A DNA stretch of 64,000 bases. Source: Streptomyces tibetensis. GTDB taxonomy: Bacteria > Actinomycetota > Actinomycetes > Streptomycetales > Streptomycetaceae. A program made the position numbers and the translations under genes. Where the stretch lies: assembly GCF_007655005.1 (NCBI RefSeq), contig NZ_SZVW01000014.1, positions 224,249 to 288,248 on the forward strand. The letters run 5' to 3'. Positions 52,016 through 60,579 of this stretch are shown in pieces; position 1 is the stretch's first letter, and every line of letters starts with the position of its first letter. The notes beneath the pieces are model-generated. The model worked only from the letters and a program-made list of their open reading frames with translations. It ran no database searches and was not told where the DNA came from.

Positions 52016-52024
52016 GAAACTTTC
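52016..52024. promoter_or_regulatory. Xylanase-type operator, copy 3 (core palindrome)
   Basis: GAAACTTTC is a perfect nine-base palindrome, 23 bases (about two helical turns) from copy 2 measured start to start. It ends 13 bases before TTGACG of the candidate promoter, where a repressor or activator could contact polymerase. Confidence 0.7.
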
Positions 52025-52037
52025 TCTGTCATGAGTG

Positions 52038-52067
52038 TTGACGGCGCGCGGTCAATTCTTCAATCAT
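52038..52067 (+). promoter_or_regulatory. Candidate promoter of xlnA
   Basis: TTGACG (52038-52043) and AATCAT (52062-52067) are separated by 18 bases. The -35 is near consensus and the -10 has one mismatch to TANNNT. It would give a leader of about 180 bases before ATG 52257. Confidence 0.45.
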
Positions 52068-52256
52068 CCTCTCCGAGTGGCCAATCTTGGTTCGATATAC
52101 CGAACCGTTCCGGCCCCTTGAGCACAGAGCCGCACAGCAGATCCGCGCACACAAGCTCCTGCGCCACCCCCGTTCCCGGTGAGGTCCGCACCGCGCGTCC
52201 CGGCGCTTCGCGCACCCTCCGGTCAGCTCGTGACGTCCCCCCCAGGAGGCACAGCC

Positions 52257-53687
52257 ATGCGCTCGTACGCCCCACTCCTGTCCGTCGTCCGCCGGAAGGC
52301 CCGCGGCCCGCTGATCGCGCTCGCCGTCGGCGTCCTCGGCGCGCTGCCCGCGGTGGCGGCGGCGCCGGCCGCACACGCCGCCGAGAGCACGCTCGGCGCC
52401 GCGGCGAAGCAGAGCGGACGCTACTTCGGCACCGCCATCGCCTCAGGCCGGCTGGGCGACTCGGCGTACACGTCGATCGCGAACCGCGAGTTCAACATGG
52501 TGACGCCCGAGAACGAGATGAAGATCGACGCCACCGAACCACAGCGCGGCCAGTTCAACTTCAGCGCCGGCGACCGCGTCTACAACTGGGCCGTGCAGAA
52601 CGGTAAGCAAGTGCGCGGCCACACACTGGCCTGGCACTCCCAGCAGCCCGGCTGGATGCAGAGCCTCAGCGGCAGCACGCTGCGCCAGGCGATGATCGGC
52701 CACATCAACGGCGTGATGGCCCACTACAAGGGCAAGATCGCCCAGTGGGACGTCGTGAACGAGGCCTTCGCCGACGGCAGTTCGGGAGCACGGCGCGACT
52801 CCAACCTGCAGCGCACCGGCAACGACTGGATCGAGGTCGCCTTCCGCACCGCGCGCGCCGCCGACCCGGCCGCCAAGCTCTGCTACAACGACTACAACGT
52901 CGAGAACTGGACCTGGGCCAAGACCCAGGCCATGTACGCCATGGTCCGGGACTTCAAGCAGCGCGGCGTCCCGATCGACTGCGTCGGCTTCCAGGCGCAC
53001 TTCAACAGCGGCAGCCCCTACAACAGCAACTTCCGCACCACCCTGCAGAACTTCGCCGCCCTCGGCGTCGACGTGGCCATCACCGAACTCGACATCCAGG
53101 GCGCCCCGGCCTCGACGTACGCCAACGTGACCAATGACTGCCTGGCCGTCCCGCGCTGCCTCGGCATCACCGTCTGGGGTGTGCGCGACACCGACTCCTG
53201 GCGAGCGGAGCAGACGCCGCTGCTGTTCAACGGCGACGGCAGCAAGAAGCCCGCATACACCTCCGTCCTCAACGCACTCAACGGCGGTACCTCCACGCCC
53301 CCTTCGGATTCCGGAACGATCAAGGGCGTCGGTTCCGGCCGCTGCCTGGACGTTCCCGGCACCAGTGCCGCCGACGGCACCCAGCTCAATCTGTGGGACT
53401 GCCACAACGGCACCAACCAGCAGTGGACGTACACCGCCGCCGGCGAGCTCAGGGTCTACGGCAACAAGTGCCTGGACGCCGCCGGCACCGGCAACGGCAC
53501 CAAGGTCCAGATCTACAGCTGCTGGGGCGGCGACAACCAGAAATGGCGCCTCAACTCGGACGGATCCATCGTCGGCGTCCAGTCCGGCCTCTGCCTCGAC
53601 GCCGTCGCGGGAGGCACCGCCAACGGCACCCTGATCCAGCTCTACACCTGCTCGAACGGCGGCAACCAACGCTGGACCCGCACCTGA
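52257..53687 (+). CDS. xlnA: Secreted GH10 endo-beta-1,4-xylanase with CBM13 (XlnA-type)
   Basis: Xylan-cleaving enzyme of 476 aa. ATG 52257 has AGGAGG eight bases upstream, and a ~41-residue signal ends at AHA-AESTLG. The GH10 barrel follows: FNMVTPENEMKID, HTLAWHSQQPGWM, QWDVVNEAF (acid/base Glu169) and VAITELDIQGAP (nucleophile Glu277). Subtracting 41 gives Glu128 and Glu236, the catalytic residues of S. lividans XlnA, and the sequence is very close to that enzyme. A Gly/Ser/Pro linker leads to a CBM13 with three trefoil repeats (SGRCLDVPG, GNKCLDAAGTG, SGLCLDAVAGG; each with an NQQW/NQKW/NQRW). It is regulated from the divergent region shared with GH62. Confidence 0.97.
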   Translation: MRSYAPLLSVVRRKARGPLIALAVGVLGALPAVAAAPAAHAAESTLGAAAKQSGRYFGTAIASGRLGDSAYTSIANREFNMVTPENEMKIDATEPQRGQFNFSAGDRVYNWAVQNGKQVRGHTLAWHSQQPGWMQSLSGSTLRQAMIGHINGVMAHYKGKIAQWDVVNEAFADGSSGARRDSNLQRTGNDWIEVAFRTARAADPAAKLCYNDYNVENWTWAKTQAMYAMVRDFKQRGVPIDCVGFQAHFNSGSPYNSNFRTTLQNFAALGVDVAITELDIQGAPASTYANVTNDCLAVPRCLGITVWGVRDTDSWRAEQTPLLFNGDGSKKPAYTSVLNALNGGTSTPPSDSGTIKGVGSGRCLDVPGTSAADGTQLNLWDCHNGTNQQWTYTAAGELRVYGNKCLDAAGTGNGTKVQIYSCWGGDNQKWRLNSDGSIVGVQSGLCLDAVAGGTANGTLIQLYTCSNGGNQRWTRT

Positions 53688-53701
53688 GGGGACCTGTCAC
53701 C

Positions 53702-53776
53702 TGCGAAGACGGTGCCGCGATCCGGCAGTGGGCCGACCACAACGGGGCCGACCAGCAGTTCCGCCGGTTCCGGTGA
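53702..53776 (+). pseudogene. Remnant of a RICIN-type repeat downstream of xlnA
   Basis: In one frame the bases after the xlnA stop read CEDGAAIRQWADHNGADQQF then RRFR and TGA at 53774-53776. DGAAIxQWxxxxGAxQQF is the end of a RICIN_2/CBM13 repeat. There is no start codon or upstream domain, so it is debris of another lectin-tailed enzyme gene. Confidence 0.6.
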
Positions 53777-53790
53777 CCCGCCCGCACCAT

Positions 53791-53821
53791 GGGTGGAGCC
53801 AGGATGATCCTGGCTCCACCC
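53791..53821. terminator. Terminator after xlnA
   Basis: GGGTGGAGCCAGGAT (53791-53805) and ATCCTGGCTCCACCC (53807-53821) are perfect inverted repeats around a single base, giving a 13-14 bp stem in practice. It lies 104 bases after the xlnA stop and 83 bases from the convergent metallophosphoesterase end. Confidence 0.85.
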
Positions 53822-53903
53822 CGCCGGCGTCCCCCCGGATCGAAGGACGGAGAGGCCGGTTCACCGAAGGAGGGCGACGGTGGCCGCGTCCCCCCGTCGA
53901 GCG

Positions 53904-55124
53904 CTACATGGAGGTGGGCAGGTGGGGGGAGCGGAGTACGAGCAGGGTGATCTCGCTGGGGGCGAAGACACGGAACGGCGGGCCCCAGAAGCCGGTGCCG
54001 CGACTGGTGTAGAGGAGGGTGCGGGGGCCGTGGTGGCTGAGGCCGGCGAGGGCGGGCTGGTCGATGCGCACGAGGTGGTGGAAGGGCCAGATCTGGCCGC
54101 CGTGGGTGTGGCCGGAGAGCTGGAGGTCGATGCCGGCGGCTGCTGCCCGGTCGATGAACTTGGGCTGGTGTGCCAGGAGCAGGACGGGCAGTTCGGGGTC
54201 GGCGCCGTTCAGGGCTCCGGCGAGGTGGGCGCGGTGGCCCGCCAGACCGGAGGACTCGGCGGTGACGTCGTCGACGCCGGCGACCACGAGGGTGTCGCCT
54301 CCCCGTTCGAGCAGCAGATGGCGGTTGCGCAGCGGCTCCCAGCCCAGCTCGTCCATCAGGTCGACCCAGCCCTGGGCCTCGCTGTAGTACTCGTGGTTGC
54401 CGGTGACGTACACACGGGCCCGGGTGGCCCGCACGGTTCCGAGTGGGGCGGCCTGAACGCGGCGGCGTTCGGCCGTGCCGTCCGCGATGTCGCCGGTGTG
54501 GCAGACCAGGTCGGCTTCCAGGGTGTTCACCGTCTCGCACACCCGCGCCGACCAGCGGGCGCGATCGAGTGGGCCGTAGTGGGTGTCGGTGATGAGGACG
54601 ACGCGGAGGCCGTCCAGCCCGGCGCCCAGCCGTGGGAGTCGAACGTCGAGTCGGCGTACGCGCGGCACGCGGCGGGCCTCGATGTACCCCCAGACGAGCA
54701 GGGCGGCGGTCACTGCGAGGACGGCCCAGGTGACGATGCGGGCCCGGTCCTGACTCTCGCCGACGCCGGCCACGGTCAGGGCGAGCCGCAAGAGGACGCC
54801 GAGCAGAACGGACCAGGTGAACAGGACCCAACTGGTGCCCAACAGGGTGTCACCGATGATCGCCGCCGGGTCCTGCTGGCGCCGGCCGTGGCCGCGCACC
54901 ATCGCGAGCGGCATACCTACGAGGCCGAGGACGAACACGCCGGTTCCGACCAACGTGACGGGCAGCGGCCAGTGCTGGCCGGTGTACAGGAGCACCCAGC
55001 AGGGCACGGCCCACAGCAGAACGGGGGCGATCAGGGGGAGGTAGCGCATCAGGCGGTGCAGTCGGCTCTGCCGCGGAGTTTGCGCTTCACCCCCGGCGGG
55101 TCGGGCGTCGCTGGTGTCCGGCAC
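53904..55124 (-). CDS. Membrane-anchored metallophosphoesterase (YkuE/YaeI-like)
   Basis: Protein of 406 aa. GTG 55124 has AGAGGGG upstream and is preferred to GTG 55160. Four hydrophobic segments cover roughly residues 28-155 (LIAPVLLWAVPCWVLLYTG, VTLVGTGVFVLGLVGMPLAM and others). The calcineurin-like domain then shows VVLITDTHYGP (D-x-H), VCHTGDIADG (GDxxD-like), VYVTGNHEYYS (GNHE) and LLLAHQPKF with LSGHTHGGQIWP (GHTH), the full di-metal set. Relatives hydrolyse UDP-diacylglucosamine or other phosphoesters; the substrate is unknown. The 131-base gap upstream leaves it uncertain whether it belongs to the CHAT operon. Confidence 0.92.
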   Translation of the reverse strand: MPDTSDARPAGGEAQTPRQSRLHRLMRYLPLIAPVLLWAVPCWVLLYTGQHWPLPVTLVGTGVFVLGLVGMPLAMVRGHGRRQQDPAAIIGDTLLGTSWVLFTWSVLLGVLLRLALTVAGVGESQDRARIVTWAVLAVTAALLVWGYIEARRVPRVRRLDVRLPRLGAGLDGLRVVLITDTHYGPLDRARWSARVCETVNTLEADLVCHTGDIADGTAERRRVQAAPLGTVRATRARVYVTGNHEYYSEAQGWVDLMDELGWEPLRNRHLLLERGGDTLVVAGVDDVTAESSGLAGHRAHLAGALNGADPELPVLLLAHQPKFIDRAAAAGIDLQLSGHTHGGQIWPFHHLVRIDQPALAGLSHHGPRTLLYTSRGTGFWGPPFRVFAPSEITLLVLRSPHLPTSM

Positions 55125-55254
55125 GCTTCCCCTCTCTGACCGGGCTGCCGTCTCGCGCACTGTATCCGGTCGTCCGCGGGCCGACCGGACCGGCGTTCCT
55201 GAACGCGGTCCTGTGGGGCGAAGGGGTCTGGGCAGGACGGCAGGGCTCCAGGTT

Positions 55255-55872
55255 TCAGGGCGGACACGCCTCGACCGGGCTCAAGGCCGACGCGTGGTCG
55301 AGTGCGACCCTCACCTCACCCATCTTCGTCTCGAGGACCACGGTGCCCAAGTCGAGGCGCACCACCGAGCCGCAGACGGAGCCGGAAGGCGAGTCGACGC
55401 GGATCGCGGGGCCTTCGTGCGGCGGCCCGTACCAGGTCGTTGCGACAGCGGTGACGAGCAGTCCCACGCACAGGAGTGTGAGGACGATGCCGCGTCGGAG
55501 CGCGGCTGCAGCGGAGCGGGCCTCCAGGTGATCGGCGACCGTGCGGCTCTCCACCGCGCTCATGGGTACGACCGTGGGCCGGCCGTGAGCCGCCCGCACC
55601 AGCAGAAGGGCCCCTGTGAGACCCGCGATCAGCGCAAGCAGGAGCAGCACGCCGACTGTCACGGCCCAGGGTTCGGCAAGCTGGCCCACGTCGCTCCGGC
55701 CGCGGACCAGGCTGAATCCGATGAGTCCCGCCAGCAGCGCACCCAGTGCGTTGCGCCAGGCCATGGCGGTCTCACGTACTCGGGGCAGTTCCGCGTCCAG
55801 CAGACGCCCGCGCTCCTGTGCGGCGCGCAGGTCTGCGGGTGCGGCGCCGTCGCCGGGCCCGACAGTCGGCAT
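55255..55872 (-). CDS. Small membrane protein of the CHAT operon
   Basis: Hypothetical protein of 205 aa. Its ATG (55872) overlaps the stop of the preceding gene (ATGA), which shows tight coupling. It has an N-terminal amphipathic helix, then three membrane segments: NALGALLAGLIGFSLV, AVTVGVLLLLALIAGLTGAL and GIVLTLLCVGLLVTAVATTW. The C-terminal ~55 residues (IRVDSPSGSVCGSVVRLDLG, EVRVALDHASALSP) would be extracytoplasmic if the N-terminus is inside; they contain two Cys that could pair. I recognise no family. It is the third gene after the TPR-CHAT protein and could be a membrane target or effector. Confidence 0.8.
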   Translation of the reverse strand: MPTVGPGDGAAPADLRAAQERGRLLDAELPRVRETAMAWRNALGALLAGLIGFSLVRGRSDVGQLAEPWAVTVGVLLLLALIAGLTGALLLVRAAHGRPTVVPMSAVESRTVADHLEARSAAAALRRGIVLTLLCVGLLVTAVATTWYGPPHEGPAIRVDSPSGSVCGSVVRLDLGTVVLETKMGEVRVALDHASALSPVEACPP

Positions 55873-56264
55873 CAGGCGTCACCGCCTGAGATCCGCAGCA
55901 CCCAGTAGGCTCCACACCCCTTGCGTCCCTCCGGCCGGTCGGGGTGATGCTCTTCGCACGCACACACCACCGGCTCGTCACGGACATCCGGAGCGGGACG
56001 TCGCGGGGAGGGCCGGAACAGGGCGAGCACGCCGTCCAGCCCCCGGAAGACCATGTGCGGCAGCGGCACCTCCAACGGTGCGGCGCACCGCGGACAGGGA
56101 CCGCTCAGCACGAGCAGGTCGGGACCGGCCTTCCGTAGGGTGAAGGTCTCCGCGGCCCGCTCGGCGTAGGCGGGATCCGTGGCCTCGGTGTAGGGGGCGG
56201 GTTCATGATGTGCGACGGTCAAGGCATTCCTCTCGTCGGCGGTGCGGCCGATGCCGATGTGCAC
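55872..56264 (-). CDS. Cysteine-cluster (zinc-ribbon-like) protein of the CHAT operon
   Basis: Hypothetical protein of 130 aa, second gene of the operon, starting nine bases after the CHAT gene's stop and ending in an ATGA overlap with the membrane protein. GPCPRCAAPLEVPLP and a later CACEEHHPDRPEGRKGCGAYW supply a C-x-x-C plus Cys/His set that could bind zinc. GTG 56264 is given as the start; a later TTG near 56223 is possible because GAGGA precedes it. There is no membrane segment. I do not recognise the family; an adaptor role between the CHAT protein and the membrane protein is speculation. Confidence 0.75.
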   Translation of the reverse strand: MHIGIGRTADERNALTVAHHEPAPYTEATDPAYAERAAETFTLRKAGPDLLVLSGPCPRCAAPLEVPLPHMVFRGLDGVLALFRPSPRRPAPDVRDEPVVCACEEHHPDRPEGRKGCGAYWVLRISGGDA

Positions 56265-56273
56265 GGTCCGGGG

Positions 56274-59200
56274 TCACGGACCTGTGTGAGTGAAGGGGAT
56301 CCAGGAACTGATGGGGGCAGCGGCGTCCTCGCGGAGTCGCAGCAGCGCCGTGTGCAGGGCGTGGGCCGCCTTCTCGGGGTGCAGGACCCCTTCGAAGACG
56401 AGTTCGCGGTAGACGAGCCGGGCGACGTCCGCCGCCGCGTCGTCGGCGATCGACCACAGCGCGGCGATGACGTGCCGGTAGCCGGTGTAGTGCAGGACCG
56501 CGGACATCGTCAGGGCCTCGTCCGGCATTCTCGGGCTGCCCGTCGCGCTCTTGCAGGCCGACAGGAAGACGAACTCACCGCGGTGGCTGAGTGCGCTGAG
56601 GTCACCGACCGTGAGGGTTTTGTCGAAGAGGGTCAGGCCTCCTGCCAGCGGATCGAGGACGTTCTGATCGCCGTGACAGCTGAAGTGTGTCCAACGGTGC
56701 TTCGGCAGCCCGGACTTCACCGCGTCCCAAGTCGCGTCAGCGTTCTCGAGCAAGGTCAGCCGGCCGGGGAGCGCAGACGTGAGCACATCGATGTCCTGCC
56801 GCACCGCCTGGAGCGGTTCCTGCCGCGGGGTCTGTGACATCGCGACCAGGAGCATTCTCTCGTCCGAGGCGTGGCCGGATGCCTCCTGTGCTCTGAGCCT
56901 GGCTTCCAGCAGGGCTCGCAGGGTGGGCGTGTAGGAGGACACCACCCGGTCGACGACGGTCCGCCGGGGGCCGTCGTCGGGGTCGGCGTGGTGACCGGCC
57001 GCGTGGAGGGGCAGGAGTGTCAAGGCCCCCGTCGGGCACCACCACATGCGCGGCCAGGCCTCGCCCTCGGGTGTGTTCACGAACCCGAGGTCCGCGAGGA
57101 CGGGTTCGGCGATGCGGTCCCACAACCACTCCAGCACGGAAGCGAGTACCGTCTCGCGTTTCGTCTGGAACCGGTGCAGTTCGTCCCTGGCGGTGGTGTA
57201 GGCGGTGATGGCGGCCCAGCTCTGGTCGCCGCTGTCGAAGGCTTCGCGGGCCTCGAGCACGACGTCGGCGGCGAGTTCGACGTCGAGCAGTGAGCCCAGA
57301 TATCTGTTGGCCTGCTCGACAAGCTCCTTCTCCGTGACGGTCGGCAGCGGCCTGACGCGCAACCGCCCCTCGGCGAGGATCAGTGCATCGCAGCGTAGCG
57401 AGGAGATGTTGACCAGGACGACGGGGCCTTCGTTCCCCAGCGAGAGCAGCCGGTCGATACCGAGCGGCCTGAGAAAATCCGTGAACCCATCGATCTGCCG
57501 GACCTGTTCGACCGAGTCGTCCCATTCCCGGGCCAGCGTGGAACGGTCCGGTGGCGCTGTGTCCCCTCGAGAGCGTCCGGGAGACGGTATGGATGAAGGC
57601 CGGGCGGGCGCGTCGAGAAGCATACGGAGGTGATCGAGCCGCGCCGCGAGCCCAGGTGCGGTCTCTCGAAGCGCGCTGAGGTCGGCCCGCGTGTCCAGGA
57701 GGCGGGACCACATCACGCCACGTCCCTGCTCGGCCAGTTCCACCGCGCGTGCCGGGCTGTCGGACTGCAGAGCACAGGACGCGGCGAAGCGCGCTTGGCC
57801 GGTGAAGCGTCTGAGACGGTGCTGACTGTCCGCCTGCTCCGCTCCACGCCACGCGAGCAGGGAGAGCAGACCGACCGCTGTCTCGGCGGCACGCACCGCG
57901 GTCGGCCAGTCCTCGCGTTCGGCGGCCAGGGAACACCACCTGGTCGCGGCGTCGATGCGGCAGGAGGCGGCCGCGGAATCCATCCGTGCGGCCTCGCTCA
58001 GCACGTCCGCCGCCTCGGCCGCATCCTCGGGCGTGCGCGTGATCGCGTACCGTTTCCCGAGCGCGGCGCCGAGACTGCTCAGGTACCGGGCGCGTTCCGG
58101 GTGGTCGGCCAGGCCACGTCGGGTCGCACGTCTCAGGTGCAGTACGGCCTCGTCGAGGTCGGGCATCCACTCGTTCCGCTCGTACCGGGTGGCGAGAGCG
58201 GCGCCCAGATTGTGCAGGTGGACGCTCTCGGTGGGGTGTCCCGGCGGTGTGGTGCGCACGGCTTCGCGCAAGGCGGCCAGGGCCGCTTCGAGATCTTCCT
58301 GTCCACCATTCCTCTCGAAACGTGTCGCCAGCGCTCCGCCGAGGTTGGACAGCAGGCGCGGGCGTTCCGGATCCGATGCGGAGGCGGTCGCGAAGGCCTC
58401 CTGGTCGTACGCGATGGCCCTGTCGATGTCCTCTTCGTCAAAGGTGCGAAGGAACCGCGTGCGCAGTACCAGGGCGAGATTGCTCAGGTAACCGATCCGG
58501 TAAGGGTGGTCCCCGGGCATCGCCGCCACGGCCAGCGTCCCCGCCTGCACCGCTTCGTCCAGATCGGCGAGACGGCCGCTGTGCTCGTGGCGGACTTGCA
58601 GGGCGTGGCAGAGATTCGACAGATAGGGAGCACGCTGGAGGGGCTCGGGGGCCGCGCCGACGGCCTGGCGCAGACGGTCGACCGCGTCGTCGACGTCGCG
58701 GGAATCGCCGATGCGCATGAAGCGTCCGAGGTGGGCGCCTCCGAGGTTGTTCAGGTCCTCGTGCGCATCGCGCGGTACGCCCTTCCTGCGCTTGTCGTCG
58801 ATGGCCCGACTGAGGGTGGCGATGGCCCGGTCGAGATCCGCTACGTCCCCGCTTCGCCGGGATCGCTGCGTGAGGGCCGCGCCCAACGCGGACGAGTCAC
58901 CGGCGGAGTCGAAGAGTCCGATCGCTTCGTCGATGTCGTCCATGACCTGCAGGTGGTCGAATCTCTTCGCCAGGGCGATGCCGAGTGCGGACTTCGCCGC
59001 GGGCAGGCGCGGGTGGTGCGCCGCCGTGGCAGCGAGGTTCGCGCGCTGCGCGGTGATCGCCTCGTCGATGTCGTTCGACGTCCCCAACCGCTCGAACCGC
59101 GCCATCAGGGCCTTGGAATGGGCCGACATGTGCAGATGCCGGTTCGGGTGACTGAAGTCGGCACAGGCCAAGGCACGCCGGGCCGCATCGACAGCATGGT

Positions 59201-60011
59201 CGAGGTCCTCGACCATCCCACCACGCTCGAAGCGATCGACGAGCCGCGTGGCGAGATTGGAGAGATAGTCGGGGTGGTCGGGATGGTTCGGGGGCGTCAC
59301 CTCGACGGCGAGGCCGACCAGCCGGACCGCCTCGTCCAGGTCCGCGGCGGACGAGGAGGACCTGGCTCGTGCCGCGAGGGCCGAGGAAAGATTCGACAGG
59401 CGGACCGCGTCCTTTGGGGAGAGTTCGACGGCATGCGCAAGGAGGTCGATCGCCTCTGTCAGATCCGCCGGATCCTGTTTCCGGCTGTGGCGTATCTGTA
59501 GTGCCGCCCCCAGGTTCGCCTCCACCAGAACAGACCAGTCCGGTCCAGCCGCCCCCGCCTCACGAAGCAGCTCGATGGCCTCGTCCAGCGCTGCCTCGTC
59601 TTCGGAGGCCAAACTGTGCGTGAGCAGGGCCTCGGCCCGCGCGGACAGCAACCGGGGATCACGGTCGCCCTCTCCGGGCGGCGCGTAGAGCGGGCGTAAT
59701 TCGAACGGCAGCCATTCGACGTCAACCGAGGCCAGCCGGCCGAACAACTCCAGCGCCACCTGGAAGTCGGTGCCGCGCTCGTCGTCCCGCCTCCGCAACT
59801 GCCACCGGATCCAGTGCACCCAGGCCACCGTCGCAGCCACTTCGTCGGGCGGCCCCTCGGCCGACAGGCTCGTCGTCCGGAGGAGATGCGCGGCTGCGGC
59901 GACCACGTCGGGGGCCAGCACGCCGGAGGGGTCACCGCGGGTGAAGAACGCGAGAAGGCGCTGCTTCACCATGAGGTGCAGCTGTTCCGGGGATACCTCG
60001 AACATGTCCAT
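56274..60011 (-). CDS. TPR-repeat protein with C-terminal CHAT (caspase-like) domain
   Basis: Protein of 1245 aa. ATG 60011 is chosen because GGAG lies six bases upstream; an in-frame GTG at 60023 and ATG at 60005 are alternatives. Residues ~150-720 are about eleven TPR-like repeats of ~50 aa, each with D-L-D-E-A/hydrophobic and L-S-N-L-G motifs (DLDEAVRLVGLAVEVTPPNH; YLSSLGAALGKRYAITRTPE). The C-terminal ~350 residues are a CHAT domain with the catalytic dyad: WTHFSCHGD (His1113) and FVFLSACKSATG (Cys1153), then ALWSIADDAAADV. CHAT proteins are caspase/separase-like proteases, usually activated by a sensor. The codon for residue 105 is TTA (complement of 59697-59699). It heads a three-gene operon. 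Confidence 0.92.
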   Translation of the reverse strand: MDMFEVSPEQLHLMVKQRLLAFFTRGDPSGVLAPDVVAAAAHLLRTTSLSAEGPPDEVAATVAWVHWIRWQLRRRDDERGTDFQVALELFGRLASVDVEWLPFELRPLYAPPGEGDRDPRLLSARAEALLTHSLASEDEAALDEAIELLREAGAAGPDWSVLVEANLGAALQIRHSRKQDPADLTEAIDLLAHAVELSPKDAVRLSNLSSALAARARSSSSAADLDEAVRLVGLAVEVTPPNHPDHPDYLSNLATRLVDRFERGGMVEDLDHAVDAARRALACADFSHPNRHLHMSAHSKALMARFERLGTSNDIDEAITAQRANLAATAAHHPRLPAAKSALGIALAKRFDHLQVMDDIDEAIGLFDSAGDSSALGAALTQRSRRSGDVADLDRAIATLSRAIDDKRRKGVPRDAHEDLNNLGGAHLGRFMRIGDSRDVDDAVDRLRQAVGAAPEPLQRAPYLSNLCHALQVRHEHSGRLADLDEAVQAGTLAVAAMPGDHPYRIGYLSNLALVLRTRFLRTFDEEDIDRAIAYDQEAFATASASDPERPRLLSNLGGALATRFERNGGQEDLEAALAALREAVRTTPPGHPTESVHLHNLGAALATRYERNEWMPDLDEAVLHLRRATRRGLADHPERARYLSSLGAALGKRYAITRTPEDAAEAADVLSEAARMDSAAASCRIDAATRWCSLAAEREDWPTAVRAAETAVGLLSLLAWRGAEQADSQHRLRRFTGQARFAASCALQSDSPARAVELAEQGRGVMWSRLLDTRADLSALRETAPGLAARLDHLRMLLDAPARPSSIPSPGRSRGDTAPPDRSTLAREWDDSVEQVRQIDGFTDFLRPLGIDRLLSLGNEGPVVLVNISSLRCDALILAEGRLRVRPLPTVTEKELVEQANRYLGSLLDVELAADVVLEAREAFDSGDQSWAAITAYTTARDELHRFQTKRETVLASVLEWLWDRIAEPVLADLGFVNTPEGEAWPRMWWCPTGALTLLPLHAAGHHADPDDGPRRTVVDRVVSSYTPTLRALLEARLRAQEASGHASDERMLLVAMSQTPRQEPLQAVRQDIDVLTSALPGRLTLLENADATWDAVKSGLPKHRWTHFSCHGDQNVLDPLAGGLTLFDKTLTVGDLSALSHRGEFVFLSACKSATGSPRMPDEALTMSAVLHYTGYRHVIAALWSIADDAAADVARLVYRELVFEGVLHPEKAAHALHTALLRLREDAAAPISSWIPFTHTGP

Positions 60012-60187
60012 GTTGCTCCGCACATCGCGCCGATCCAGGACAGCGGCCCCTTCGCAGCACGCACTTCTTCTTCGTCACCCGGAACACCCCCGCCCATCAT
60101 GGGACCATACGAACACCCCTCCCTTTCTCTTACCAACTGTCGCATTTCAGTACCGAATTGACGTCTCCTGCCGCATACCGAACATGG

Positions 60188-60217
60188 GCCCCGCCAGATC
60201 GACTGATCTGGCGGGGC
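60188..60217. terminator. Hairpin terminator between the RICIN remnant and the CHAT operon
   Basis: GCCCCGCCAGATC (60188-60200) and GATCTGGCGGGGC (60205-60217) form a perfect 13-bp stem with a GACT loop. It lies 131 bases beyond the leftward stop at 60349, so it probably terminated that gene and insulates the CHAT promoter. Confidence 0.85.
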
Positions 60218-60348
60218 CGCAGACCCTCCGCATGCGAAGAAGGCTGCCGGGCCTTCGCGTAGAAGCGGTCGATGCCACCCGTGGTGCGCCGCTGCCCGCG
60301 AGCGGGCTCGGTCGGCACCCACTCGAGGCGCTGAAGTGGGCCGGATGG

Positions 60349-60579
60349 TCAGACGGCGATGATCTGCCATTGCTGCCGCGTCAGTGACGCGTACGGCTGC
60401 TGTTCGATGTCGGCTCCGTCGGCCGTGCCGCCCTCGTCGACGGCGAGGCAGAGCCCGCTGGCGCCTACCTGTCGAACGCAGGCGGCCCCCGTAAGGCACC
60501 CGTACCGTTCCTTCGGCACCGCGGTATCCCTTGTCCCGCCCGGCACTCCACGCCGGGCCTCCTCCAGGACGTCGATCAT
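60349..60579 (-). pseudogene. RICIN-like C-terminal remnant
   Basis: Seventy-six codons from ATG 60579. The last ~45 residues, SGLCLAVDEGGTADGADIEQ then QQWQIIAV, fit the final repeat of a RICIN/CBM13 or related lectin domain. The part before it (VLEEARRGVPGGTRDTAVPK) is not recognisable. The frame continues open upstream to 60774 without a convincing start or signal peptide. With a good terminator downstream, this is best read as the end of a decayed gene; a short functional protein cannot be excluded. Confidence 0.5.

Larger units (their letters stand above)
51802..52256. promoter_or_regulatory. Divergent control region of the GH62 and GH10 genes
   Basis: This 455-base gap is AT-richer than its surroundings and contains three GAAASTTTC-like palindromes (listed separately), a weaker CGAACCTTTGA at 51896-51906 and a candidate xylanase promoter. 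No gene is seen. Repeated copies of this motif upstream of Streptomyces xylanase genes are known to mediate xylan induction and glucose repression. Confidence 0.75.
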
